Source of the DNA: Thermoplasmata archaeon
GTDB lineage: Archaea; Thermoplasmatota; Thermoplasmata; Lutacidiplasmatales; UBA184
Assembly: GCA_021806135.1 (NCBI GenBank)
Contig: JAJZYB010000014.1
Location: forward strand, 1-42,548
Direction: 5' to 3'
Length of the DNA stretch: 42,548 bases
How positions within the stretch are numbered: position 1 is the first letter of the stretch; each line of letters starts with the position of its first letter. Below the pieces are notes generated by a model. The model worked only from the letters and a program-made list of their open reading frames with translations, had not been told where the DNA came from and searched no databases. The position numbers and the translations under genes are program-made. Positions 1 to 6,576 of this stretch are shown piece after piece.

Positions 1-1
1 G

Positions 2-754
2 ATCTACAAGGCGCTCTCCACCGGCAACGGTTGCTTGGCCCCGGGCAAGGGTCCGTGCATCCTGCCGCTGATGGGCCAGACGGGAGCCCCCACCTACGAC
101 ATCGAGAACACGCTCTTCGCCAACGAGGTGTTCAAGCTGTCCGGCGGGAAGATCGAGATCGTTCCGAAAGACCTGCCGTTCTTCACGGAGGTGACGAACT
201 CGTACCTGCCTCCGGGGCAAAACCCTCAGCCGGTCTTCAACCTGGGATGGGCCCCGGACTATCCCGACCCCACGGATTACATGGCGCCCCTCTACCAGCC
301 GGACTCCACCTACACCTTCGCGAACGCGGTGATGGAGGGCCTGGCCGGGACCGGGGTGGGCGGGAACATGACCATGACCGGGCAGTACTACGGCTACGGC
401 GGGAAGACCGTCACGGCCTGTGCGGGCGGGAACACGCTTGCCGCGCCCAACGGATGGAACATGGTGGTGACCCTCGGCTGCCAGGGATGGGCCTACAAGG
501 CACTCGCGAACGAGGTGGCGCTAGGGGCCGCCTGCGCGCTTCCGACCTGCGATCTGACCGAGCGGGCACTCATCTACAACAACGCCGAGCAGATCGCCTA
601 CAAGCTCGGGCTCTACATCTACAACTTCCAGGACAACTCCATCTCCAGCTACTCCAGCTGGATCAACCCCTCGGGGATCAACACGAACCCCATGGACGGC
701 GGTGGTGGGGTCCAGCCCTGGTACACCATCACGTACCAGAATGGGGGACTCTGA
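2..754 (+). CDS. ABC transporter substrate-binding protein, family 5 (3' part)
   Basis: The reading frame is open from base 2, so the gene starts outside the window; about 250 C-terminal residues are present. The sequence resembles the C-terminal lobe of family 5 (peptide/nickel/opine) solute-binding proteins, for example the stretch FNLGWAPDYPDPTDYMAPLY, which matches the conserved W-x-x-DYPDP region of that family. Such proteins are lipid- or membrane-anchored on the outside of the cell and deliver ligand to a permease pair. No permease genes follow here; the next two genes are a small membrane protein and a methyltransferase in tight spacing. A nikR gene lies 1.2 kb away on the other strand, so nickel or a nickel chelate is one possible ligand, but this is inference. 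The stop TGA is at 752-754. Confidence 0.85.
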   Translation: MYKALSTGNGCLAPGKGPCILPLMGQTGAPTYDIENTLFANEVFKLSGGKIEIVPKDLPFFTEVTNSYLPPGQNPQPVFNLGWAPDYPDPTDYMAPLYQPDSTYTFANAVMEGLAGTGVGGNMTMTGQYYGYGGKTVTACAGGNTLAAPNGWNMVVTLGCQGWAYKALANEVALGAACALPTCDLTERALIYNNAEQIAYKLGLYIYNFQDNSISSYSSWINPSGINTNPMDGGGGVQPWYTITYQNGGL

Positions 755-767
755 GACGGGAGACGCC

Positions 768-1034
768 ATGAACCACCACGATGCCGGGAGGGTACGCCCT
801 CCCGGAGAACCCCTTCCCCACTCCCGTGGGACCACCGTGCCAGTGGCCCATGCCCGCTGGAGAGGCGCCTTGGCTCCCCTGCTAATGGCCGTGGCCCTCC
901 TGTGGCTCATCCTGGGCGGCCCTTTCGGCGGGGATGGAAAACCCCGCTGCCAGTTGGTCGCCTTGGCCTTGCCCGCGCCGCCCATCTGCCCTCGACGCGG
1001 CGGGTACAAAGAAGGAAGCCTACCGCAGGGCTAG
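768..1034 (+). CDS. Small predicted membrane protein (88 aa)
   Basis: The ATG at 768 is 13 nt after the binding-protein stop and has a purine-rich GGGAG upstream. The stop TAG at 1032-1034 is 8 nt before the next ATG at 1043. The protein has one hydrophobic segment, about residues 34-51 (ALAPLLMAVALLWLILGG), followed by a short Pro/Gly-rich tail. I do not recognise a family. The tight placement between two genes of the same strand supports it as an operon member, but the composition is biased and it may be non-coding spacer. Confidence 0.45.
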   Translation: MNHHDAGRVRPPGEPLPHSRGTTVPVAHARWRGALAPLLMAVALLWLILGGPFGGDGKPRCQLVALALPAPPICPRRGGYKEGSLPQG

Positions 1035-1042
1035 GGGAGACC

Positions 1043-1984
1043 ATGCTGGAACGGGTGGTCCGAGTGTTGTCCTGTCCTCGCTGCGGGGGTGACCTGTCCC
1101 GGCAGTTCCCTCTCCAGAAGATCGGGGGAAGGCTACGCTTCTCGGACCTCCGGTGCCGTCAATGCGCCGCCGGTTGGTCGATCCGGGAAGGGGTGGGAGT
1201 CTTCGGGAAGCCCGCCACGGAAGACCCTGAGTGGCGCCCGGATCCCGGGTTGCTGCAGCGCCAACCGGATGACGACTACTGGCAGAGCTATCTTGCATCC
1301 CTCCCACCGGAGGCTGAACGGGCCATGGAGCAGGTGCTCACGACGCTGGAAGGGACCGTGCGGGGACTGTCGGGCCTGTTGGTGGATTTCTCCACCTGCA
1401 CAGGTCATGTCCTGAGACGGGTGACCCAGCCAGGGGCCTCCCGAGAGCTCTTCGTGGGCCTGGACCCGGACCTCCCCCGCCTCTACGCGACCCAGGCCGC
1501 GCTGCGGAAGGATCGTTGCTACTCCCGGGTCTCCCTGGCCCAGGTGGATCCCCGGCACTGGCCGCTCCGGGACCGGAGCGCTCAGGGGGTGGTCAGCTTC
1601 TACGGCCCCTCCATCGTCCCGCACTCCCGGATCTGGTTCGATGAGGTGGCCCGGATCCTCCGACCGGGCTCGCCATTCGTCTTCAGCAGCCTGCTCACCC
1701 GGGAGAGGGCCCTGACCCTCCGCCAGGCGGCACGGCTTCACCTGGAGGAAACGCTGACGGAGCCCCGACTTCGCCAGGCCTTGGAGCAAAGCGGGTTGGC
1801 CGTGGAATCCTGGGAGGTCATCGCCCAAGGGGCCCACTGGCCCCGGAACTCCTTCGACCCCCTTCCGCTGGAGGGGGACCCCTGGTCCCATGTCCTGATC
1901 CGTACCCGGCGAAAGCGAGCCGCGGGCCTGCCGGAGGCCGTTCAGTTCCTGGAGCCCACGTCCTTCCCGTTCGTCGCCGGTTGA
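1043..1984 (+). CDS. Zn-ribbon class I SAM-dependent methyltransferase
   Basis: The 313-residue protein opens with a four-cysteine ribbon (CPRCGG near residue 12 and CRQC near residue 36), like the Trm112-type ribbon seen at the N-terminus of some methyltransferases. A Rossmann-type methyltransferase domain follows: a hydrophobic strand with DFSTCTG in the motif I position, VGLDPD as the motif II acidic strand, and SFYGPSIVPH followed by EVARILRPGSPFVFSS, typical of the methyltransf_11 group. Motif I lacks the usual GxGxG, so SAM binding may be altered. The ATG at 1043 has a GGGGAGA Shine-Dalgarno-like sequence just upstream. Its last 43 nt overlap the convergent nikR gene. Substrate unknown. 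Confidence 0.75.
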   Translation: MLERVVRVLSCPRCGGDLSRQFPLQKIGGRLRFSDLRCRQCAAGWSIREGVGVFGKPATEDPEWRPDPGLLQRQPDDDYWQSYLASLPPEAERAMEQVLTTLEGTVRGLSGLLVDFSTCTGHVLRRVTQPGASRELFVGLDPDLPRLYATQAALRKDRCYSRVSLAQVDPRHWPLRDRSAQGVVSFYGPSIVPHSRIWFDEVARILRPGSPFVFSSLLTRERALTLRQAARLHLEETLTEPRLRQALEQSGLAVESWEVIAQGAHWPRNSFDPLPLEGDPWSHVLIRTRRKRAAGLPEAVQFLEPTSFPFVAG

Positions 1985-2460
1985 CCGCTCCCGGGGGCGT
2001 GGCCCCCCCGATGGGGATGTCGGTGCCCGGTGTGTCCTCCGGCCAGGGCGGGGAGGGTGAGGGCCACCTCCCCCTGCACCACCCCCTTCACGCCCTTGAG
2101 GTCCTCCGCGGCCCGGCGGACCTCTTGCGAGCTCCCCGTGAGGATGAGCACCTCGAGGCAAGCCCCGTCAGTGAGGTGGACGTGGACCGACGAGCGGATG
2201 TGCTCCCCCCACCGGTGCTGGGCCGCCGTCAGCCGGCGTTGCACCTGCGGGGCGTCGTGCCGGTAGAGCAGGGTCACCGTCCCGGCCGCGTCGGCCTGCG
2301 GATCCCCTCGCCGCTCCCCCGCCTGCCCCTGCCGGATGAGGGAGCGCAGCGCGTCGGAGCGGTTCCGGGAGTTCCTCCCGCGGACCCAGCGGTCGAGTTG
2401 GGCGAGGAGTTCCGGCTCCAGCGAAACGCCCAGCCGGACCACGTGCTTCGCCACGCCCAC
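1942..2460 (-). CDS. nikR: Nickel-responsive transcriptional regulator NikR
   Basis: The 172-residue protein has an N-terminal ribbon-helix-helix domain (VVRLGVSLEPELLAQLDRWV, then NRSDALRSLIRQ) and a C-terminal ACT-like nickel-binding domain. The four square-planar nickel ligands known from E. coli NikR are present as H82 (in AAQHRWGEH), H93 and H95 (SVHVHL) and C101 (DGACLEV). NikR tetramers repress nickel uptake genes when nickel is bound. The C-terminus carries an extra ~35-residue tail with a histidine-rich patch (HTGHRHPHRGGH) absent from the core family, and it overlaps the methyltransferase gene end. The start is GTG at 2460; a second GTG two codons on is possible. A weak TATA-like AAAGTTAG (minus strand, 2481-2488) lies about 25 nt upstream, consistent with a leaderless mRNA. 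Confidence 0.93.
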   Translation of the reverse strand: MGVAKHVVRLGVSLEPELLAQLDRWVRGRNSRNRSDALRSLIRQGQAGERRGDPQADAAGTVTLLYRHDAPQVQRRLTAAQHRWGEHIRSSVHVHLTDGACLEVLILTGSSQEVRRAAEDLKGVKGVVQGEVALTLPALAGGHTGHRHPHRGGHAPGSGQPATNGKDVGSRN

Positions 2461-2512
2461 GGGGAGCCCCGAGGGGGCTTCTAACTTTGGAGGCGGCCGG
2501 CCCCGCGCATCC

Positions 2513-2518
2513 CTTAAG
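2513..2518 (+). promoter_or_regulatory. TATA-like box CTTAAG
   Basis: CTTAAG in an otherwise GC-rich intergenic region, centred 25.5 nt before the GTG at 2541. This spacing decides the start chosen for the downstream membrane protein and implies a leaderless transcript. Confidence 0.55.
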
Positions 2519-2540
2519 ATGGCGAGGACTACCTCCCGCC

Positions 2541-2834
2541 GTGGCGGCTCCCGCCCCTCATCCCGGTTCCCCGCGGCAACGGAGGATCGGCTGGACCTCC
2601 TTGGGCATCGGCGTGGCCGCCGTGGTCGGAGGCGGGGCCTTGGCCGGGCTCTGCACGAACGCCTCCACGACCTGCGAGGTGGACAACGCCAGCTGCACCT
2701 TCACGGGCCACTGCCCGTATCCGGGGCTTACCTTCCTCGGCCTCACCGTGGGACTCGTTCTCGTGGTGCTGGCTCTCATCCTGCTCTGGGGCCGCCCGCC
2801 GGAGCCCACCCGGGCAGGTGGGGAAAACGACTGA
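2541..2834 (+). CDS. Small membrane protein, two predicted TM segments
   Basis: A 97-residue protein when started at GTG 2541; a longer frame reaches back to TTG 2487, but the CTTAAG box at 2513-2518 sits inside that extension and favours 2541. Two hydrophobic segments are visible, roughly residues 17-34 (TSLGIGVAAVVGGGALAG) and 62-81 (FLGLTVGLVLVVLALILLWG), flanking a short loop with four cysteines (GLCTNASTTCEVDNASCTFTGHC split over the loop) that could form disulfides outside the membrane. No family recognised. It is convergent with glyA, whose stop is 13 nt away. Confidence 0.6.
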   Translation: MAAPAPHPGSPRQRRIGWTSLGIGVAAVVGGGALAGLCTNASTTCEVDNASCTFTGHCPYPGLTFLGLTVGLVLVVLALILLWGRPPEPTRAGGEND

Positions 2835-2846
2835 ACCCTCCCGGGA

Positions 2847-4217
2847 CTAGTTCCGGCCGACCAGCTCGTAGTATCGGTACGCCGCCTCGCCGGCCCCGAA
2901 GCAGTACTGCAGCGTGGTGAACCCCGACTTGAGCTCCCGGGCCTCCCGGGCCACGTCCTCCGGGGGCGCCCCCCGGTGGAGCAGCCGGTCGAACAGCTCG
3001 GCGATGCGGACCATCTCCCGTTCCTTCATCCCGAGGCGGGTCACCTCCGGCGTGCCCAGCCGGATGCCCTGGGGATGCCGGGGGCTCTTGTCCCCGGGGA
3101 GGAGGTTCTTGTTCGTCACGATGCCGGACCGGATGAGCGCCTGAGCGCACGCCTCCCCTCCCCCTTCCCGCTCCACCCGGACCGCCAGGGTGTGGCTCCG
3201 GGTGAAGCCCTCGTCCGCGCACAGGACGTCGAACCCGCGCTCGGAGAGCGCCTGCCCGAGGGTCCGGGCGTTGAGGACCGTCTGGCGGGCGTACGCCTCC
3301 CCGAAGGCCCGGTGCTCGGCCAGGCTGACCGCGAGGGCGGCCATGGCGTTGAGATGGTGGTTGCTGGTCACCCCGGGGAAGGCCCCGGCCTGGAGCTTGT
3401 GGATGAGCTCGGGGTCCTCGGTGTTACCGAGCAGGATGCCGTGCTGCGGCCCCGGGAGGGTCTTGTGGGTGGACGCGGAGAGGACCGTCATCCCCTCGTG
3501 GAGGGGGTCCTGGAACTCCCCTCCCCCGATGAGCCCCAGCACGTGGGCCCCGTCGTACCAGCCCACCGCGCCGATCTCCTGGAGGACCGGGGCCAGTTCC
3601 TTCAGGGGGAACGGGAAGAGGAAGAGCGAGAGGCCGAAGAGGCAGAGACGGGGCCGTTCCGTCCGTAGGATCTTGATGGTGGCATCCACGTCGAGCTGCA
3701 TCCGGACCGGGTCGAAGGCGTAGTGGACCGGCTTGACCCCCCGCAGGCCGAAGGCCCCGAAGGAGGCGGAGGAGATGTGGGCCCCGTCGGCCAGCCGGTT
3801 CGATCCGACCCGGTCGCCCGGTTCGGTCAGCGCCTTGAGGACCGCCAGGTTCGCCACGGTGCCGGAAATGGGCCGGACGTCCGCGAACGGGCATCGGAAG
3901 AGGTCCCGCGCGAGCTGGAGGCAGAGGTTCTCCACCTCATCCACCCACTGGTTCCCTTCGTAGTAGCGTTCGCCGGGGAGACCCTCCGCGTACCGGGAGT
4001 GGAAGTCCGAGATGAGCAGCTCCTTGGCGTACGGGGAGAGCAGGTTCTCCGACGCGATGAGCGGGATGGCCCCCTCGAAGAAGCGGGAGTGGGCCTGGAC
4101 CGCCGCCCGGATCCGCTGTACCGTCGCTTCCATGTCTGCCGGCCCTGCGCGACCGGGTCGGGTCATGGCGCCCTCCCCCTCCCCCCCGGTTCCACTGGAA
4201 CTCCCATCCTTCCCCAT
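2847..4217 (-). CDS. glyA: Serine hydroxymethyltransferase
   Basis: PLP-dependent enzyme that interconverts serine and glycine while loading a one-carbon unit on the (methano)pterin or folate carrier. Numbering from ATG 4217: LIASEN at 53-58, SRYAEGLPGERYYEGNQ at 74-90, the aspartate/histidine of the PLP pocket in YDGAH (D222, H225), and the Schiff-base lysine K252 in STHKTLPGPQHG. The length (456 aa, or 439 from M18, 428 from M29) suits the family. M18 or M29 may be the true start because the first ~28 residues are low-complexity and poorly conserved. The only TATA-like box nearby is GTATAT at 4265-4270, shared with the divergent thioesterase; it would leave a ~25-nt leader before ATG 4217. 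Confidence 0.95.
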   Translation of the reverse strand: MGKDGSSSGTGGEGEGAMTRPGRAGPADMEATVQRIRAAVQAHSRFFEGAIPLIASENLLSPYAKELLISDFHSRYAEGLPGERYYEGNQWVDEVENLCLQLARDLFRCPFADVRPISGTVANLAVLKALTEPGDRVGSNRLADGAHISSASFGAFGLRGVKPVHYAFDPVRMQLDVDATIKILRTERPRLCLFGLSLFLFPFPLKELAPVLQEIGAVGWYDGAHVLGLIGGGEFQDPLHEGMTVLSASTHKTLPGPQHGILLGNTEDPELIHKLQAGAFPGVTSNHHLNAMAALAVSLAEHRAFGEAYARQTVLNARTLGQALSERGFDVLCADEGFTRSHTLAVRVEREGGGEACAQALIRSGIVTNKNLLPGDKSPRHPQGIRLGTPEVTRLGMKEREMVRIAELFDRLLHRGAPPEDVAREARELKSGFTTLQYCFGAGEAAYRYYELVGRN

Positions 4218-4264
4218 GACCGATCCCTTTGCCTGTGTCAGCCGGAGCCGGAAAGGCTCATGGC

Positions 4265-4270
4265 GTATAT
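4265..4270 (+). promoter_or_regulatory. TATA-like box GTATAT between glyA and thioesterase gene
   Basis: GTATAT (ATATAC on the other strand) lies about 25 nt before ATG 4292 and about 50 nt before ATG 4217. It fits leaderless transcription of the thioesterase and could also serve glyA with a short leader. Confidence 0.5.
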
Positions 4271-4291
4271 GGGCTGGGGGCGGCGCGGACC

Positions 4292-4762
4292 ATGGGGAAG
4301 GATCCGGCTCCCGTGCCCTCCTGGCCGTTCGGCCAGGAAATCCCGGTGACGTTCCGGGACCTGGACGTGATGGGTCACGTGAACCATGCCGTGTACTTCA
4401 CCTGGATGGAGAACCTCCGGGTGGAGTACTTCCTGAAGCTCGTGCCCGCGGGCCGGCTGGAGGAAGTGGACTTCGTCCTGGCCGAGGCTTCTGCCCGTTA
4501 CGCAAGACCCGTCCGGTTCCGGCAGCGGGTCCGGGGGGAGGTGGCTCCAGGGTGGGTCGGGAACACGAGCTTCAGCCTGGTGTACCGTTTCCGGGACCCC
4601 GAACAGGGAGAGACCCTCGCCCGGGGCCAGACCGTCCAAGTGATGGTGGACCGTCGTTCGTTCGAGAAGAAGCCGGTCCCGTCCTCTCTCAAGGAGGCAC
4701 TGACCAGGGACCGGGTGGACATCGGTCAGGAAGGCTGGCCGGAGCGTCGGGCTCAGACGTGA
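4292..4762 (+). CDS. Acyl-CoA thioesterase, 4HBT hotdog fold
   Basis: A 156-residue hotdog-fold protein of the YbgC/FadM-like 4-hydroxybenzoyl-CoA thioesterase group, which hydrolyses acyl-CoA thioesters. The active-site motif is visible near the N-terminus: RDLDVMGHVNHAVYFTWME, with the Asp-x2-GHVNH pattern of the family, followed by the helix ENLRVEYF. The ATG at 4292 is preferred over the upstream in-frame TTG at 4229 because the GTATAT box lies about 25 nt before it and the upstream residues are not family-like. Its 3' end overlaps the convergent small gene at 4753 by 10 nt. Substrate unknown. Confidence 0.88.
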   Translation: MGKDPAPVPSWPFGQEIPVTFRDLDVMGHVNHAVYFTWMENLRVEYFLKLVPAGRLEEVDFVLAEASARYARPVRFRQRVRGEVAPGWVGNTSFSLVYRFRDPEQGETLARGQTVQVMVDRRSFEKKPVPSSLKEALTRDRVDIGQEGWPERRAQT

Positions 4763-5043
4763 TGGTCCGCGTTCCGTTGGTGGAGGACGGGGGGCCAGGT
4801 CAGGGCAGAGCCGGCGGGATCCTCCTCCACGGTCTGGAAGCGCAGGTACACGCCCAGGCCCTGCACCGCCCGGGTGATCTCCTCGGACCGACGCTGCAAC
4901 TCCTCGAGCCGGTCCCAGGTGATCACCATGTCATGCGCTCCGAACAGGAAAGGGAGCCCGGTGGCCTCGGTCACCCGGTCCACCACCGCCATGGGCGAGG
5001 TCCCGTCCGCGCTGAAGATGAAGTCCACGTAGGTTTTCGGCAA
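4753..5043 (-). CDS. Stand-alone RAM/AsnC-like ferredoxin-fold protein, copy 1
   Basis: A 96-residue protein with the order strand (TYVDFIFSADG), helix, strand ending in GAHDMVITW, helix (RLEELQRRSEEITRAVQ), strand (VYLRFQTV). The G-x-HD-hydrophobic signature is that of the ligand-binding RAM domain of Lrp/AsnC regulators (AsnC_trans_reg). No DNA-binding domain is attached. It is clearly paralogous to the gene at 5709-5996: both start TYVD, share the G-x-HD motif and end in a W-P-P segment. The start is TTG at 5043. The two copies flank a decayed TnpB. Function unknown; a small-molecule sensor or a partner of an HTH protein is possible. Confidence 0.6.
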   Translation of the reverse strand: MPKTYVDFIFSADGTSPMAVVDRVTEATGLPFLFGAHDMVITWDRLEELQRRSEEITRAVQGLGVYLRFQTVEEDPAGSALTWPPVLHQRNADHHV

Positions 5044-5205
5044 TGGATCAGAACCCCTCTTGCCGGAGCATGAGCCAACGGCCCCTCATTAATCTCTTGT
5101 GCGCCAGGATGACGCTGTCGGCGAGCACAAGTCCCTCAACCTGTTGGGGGGTTCGCAAGCCATGGCTTCTGTCTCTCCCCATCCACCGCCCTTCGCTATC
5201 TCCCG

Positions 5206-5660
5206 ATGTAGCAACCCAAGAAGTACCGCCTCTATCCGTACCCGAGTCGGGAACGTAAGCTGCTCCGTCCGTTCGGAGAACCACGGTTCCCTGGAACCAC
5301 GCCCTCGAACCACGGCAGGAAGCGTGGCGCCAGGAGAAGCCCTTGCGAAGGGGACCCGTCAGCCCTGCTCGAAGTGCGGTCGTCTCGCCGACCCTCCGCT
5401 CACGCTCCCGGACCGCTCGTGCGTCTGTCCGTGCGGTCTGCGCCTGGATCGAGACCAGAACGCGGCGAGGAACATCTTGGCCCGCGCGCTCGCCGCGATA
5501 CCCGGGGGCACGGGGGAATCGACGCCCGTGGAGACGGGACCTCCAGTGCACCGCAAGGGACGGCGAGTCCGGTCGCAGAAGCAGGAACCGCCGCGGGATT
5601 CGGAGGGTAGCACGATGAGTCCCGCAGGAAGCCCCCGTCTTCATACGGGGAAGGATGTCA
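5206..5660 (+). pseudogene. tnpB: Decayed IS200/IS605-type TnpB, internally deleted
   Basis: Two pieces of TnpB (RNA-guided nuclease of IS200/IS605 elements) are joined out of frame. The N-terminal piece at about 5212-5285 reads QPKKYRLYPYPSRERKLL, matching the conserved TnpB start (KxYRLYPT.xQ); it follows an ATG at 5206 that is directly followed by TAG. The C-terminal piece from about 5345 in another frame contains the zinc ribbon (CSKCG, then CPCG 15 residues on) and DRDQNAARNILARAL. About two-thirds of the protein, including most RuvC parts, is missing. No TnpA is visible. This is an inactive remnant. Confidence 0.85.
5633..5650 (+). mobile_element. IS200/IS605 right-end hairpin
   Basis: CCCCGT (5633-5638) and ACGGGG (5645-5650) form a stem with loop CTTCAT, preceded by GGAAG and followed by GAAGGATGTCA. 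The surrounding string is typical of the right end of IS605-family elements, where the end of tnpB overlaps a subterminal hairpin that is also the end of the guide RNA. It marks the right boundary of the remnant at about 5660. Confidence 0.7.
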
Positions 5661-5708
5661 CGCGGTCTCGAGTGGAACCCGGGGGGGGAGGGGGCATGGT
5701 GTCCCCGG

Positions 5709-5996
5709 TCACGGGCCGTTCGGAGGGGCCGGGACCAGCATGGGAGGCCAGCCCTCGAACGTCACCGGATGCTCTTCCTCCTGGACCGAGACGAGACGGT
5801 AGAGCGCGCCGGTCCCCCGGAGCGTCCCGTGGAGGCGCTCCACCCACTCAGCGAACTCCTCGGGGGTGCGCCACTGGAAGGAAAGGTCGTGGGTCCCCTG
5901 GATGAAGGAGAGTCCGAGCCGCTCCCTCAGGTTCTTCGCGATCCCGCTGGCGTACGGCCCTCCCGACGGGAAGAAGAGGTCCACGTAGGTGAGCAC
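5709..5996 (-). CDS. Stand-alone RAM/AsnC-like ferredoxin-fold protein, copy 2
   Basis: Paralogue of the gene at 4753-5043: TYVDLFFPSGG, then GTHDLSFQW, helix PEEFAEWVERLHGTL, strand LYRLVSVQ and a C-terminal GWPPML. The GTHD element matches the G-x-HD signature of Lrp/AsnC ligand-binding domains, and again no HTH is attached. GTG at 5996 is chosen because CTTATC (minus strand, 6021-6026) lies about 27 nt upstream; an earlier in-frame GTG at 6008 would add four residues. The TnpB remnant lies just downstream. Function unknown. Confidence 0.6.
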   Translation of the reverse strand: MLTYVDLFFPSGGPYASGIAKNLRERLGLSFIQGTHDLSFQWRTPEEFAEWVERLHGTLRGTGALYRLVSVQEEEHPVTFEGWPPMLVPAPPNGP

Positions 5997-6039
5997 GTCT
6001 CTTCGCACCTCCCAGGGAGAGATAAGCGTGGCGTACTCT

Positions 6040-6053
6040 CCCCGAAGGCGGGG
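6040..6053 (-). terminator. Stem-loop at the 3' end of the SRP RNA
   Basis: CCCCG and CGGGG with a 4-nt loop abut the last base-paired nucleotide of the SRP RNA gene. It may help termination or 3' processing; no long T tract follows. Confidence 0.35.
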
Positions 6054-6365
6054 TGCTAGGCCACCAGGGTGGACCCCGTGGACACCCGGTTGAGAGTCTC
6101 GTCCCGCTCCTCCGCCCCGTGGACCCGCCAGCGTCGCCGGGTCATGGTAGGGCTGCTCCCGTCAGGACCTGACCCGGTACCCATGATGGATAACCGCTAG
6201 AGCCTTCCTCCGAAGGCCCGTCGCGGTGCCCGCGACCCGACGGAACAGAGCTTCAACAAAGCGCGACGAGCAACCGCGCGTCCCCGAGGCCTCCCCTGGC
6301 TGTCACCCCCACGAAGGCGATTTTGGTGTATAAGGGGACGCCTAACCCCCCGGTCAAGCCTAGCA
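6054..6365 (-). ncRNA. Signal recognition particle 7S RNA
   Basis: Archaeal SRP RNA, the scaffold for SRP19 and SRP54 in co-translational targeting. Read on the minus strand, the 5' end TGCTAGGC (6358-6365) pairs with GCCTAGCA at the 3' end (6054-6061), forming the terminal helix found in archaea. Near the 5' end is CCGGGGGGTTAGGCGTCCCC, the conserved archaeal Alu-domain region. The SRP54-binding helix 8 is at about 6150-6175: GGTCAGGTCC, loop TGAC, then GGGAGCAGCC, with the invariant GGGAGCAGCC asymmetric-loop strand. The tetraloop is of the URRC type rather than GNAR. The ~312-nt length fits. A TATA box (6387-6394) stands about 26 nt upstream of the 5' end. Confidence 0.94.
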
Positions 6366-6386
6366 GGGAGTCCACCTCCGGGGCGG

Positions 6387-6394
6387 TATATATA
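6387..6394 (-). promoter_or_regulatory. TATA box TATATATA of the SRP RNA gene
   Basis: TATATATA, centred about 25 nt upstream of the predicted 5' end at 6365 of the SRP RNA. It is the strongest TATA box in the window. Being palindromic it could also fire to the right, where the GC-rich region 6400-6570 contains perfect short hairpins (6469-6486 has a 7-bp stem) but no gene I can support. Confidence 0.8.
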
Positions 6395-6576
6395 GGCGGC
6401 CTCGGGAGGTCGGCGGGGCCCGCCCAGCCGTTAACGTTGCGGGGGCAGCCTCCGGGGAGGCGGATGCCGCGGCCCCTGCGGGCCGCCCCCGGGCGCGGGC
6501 GGGCGAGGGGACGGGGTGTGCCTCCCTCCGCCCTCGGCGGTCGTGTTGGAGGGGATGACCGGTGGGCCGGACGAAG

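Noticed and set aside
5099-5905. Intact 268-codon TnpB-like gene
   Set aside because: Only residues from about 84 on are TnpB-like; the N-terminal TnpB piece is in another frame, so it is a pseudogene.
6395-6576. RNA gene divergent from the SRP RNA
   Set aside because: Several perfect short hairpins occur, but at this GC content they are common, and no known RNA motif is visible.
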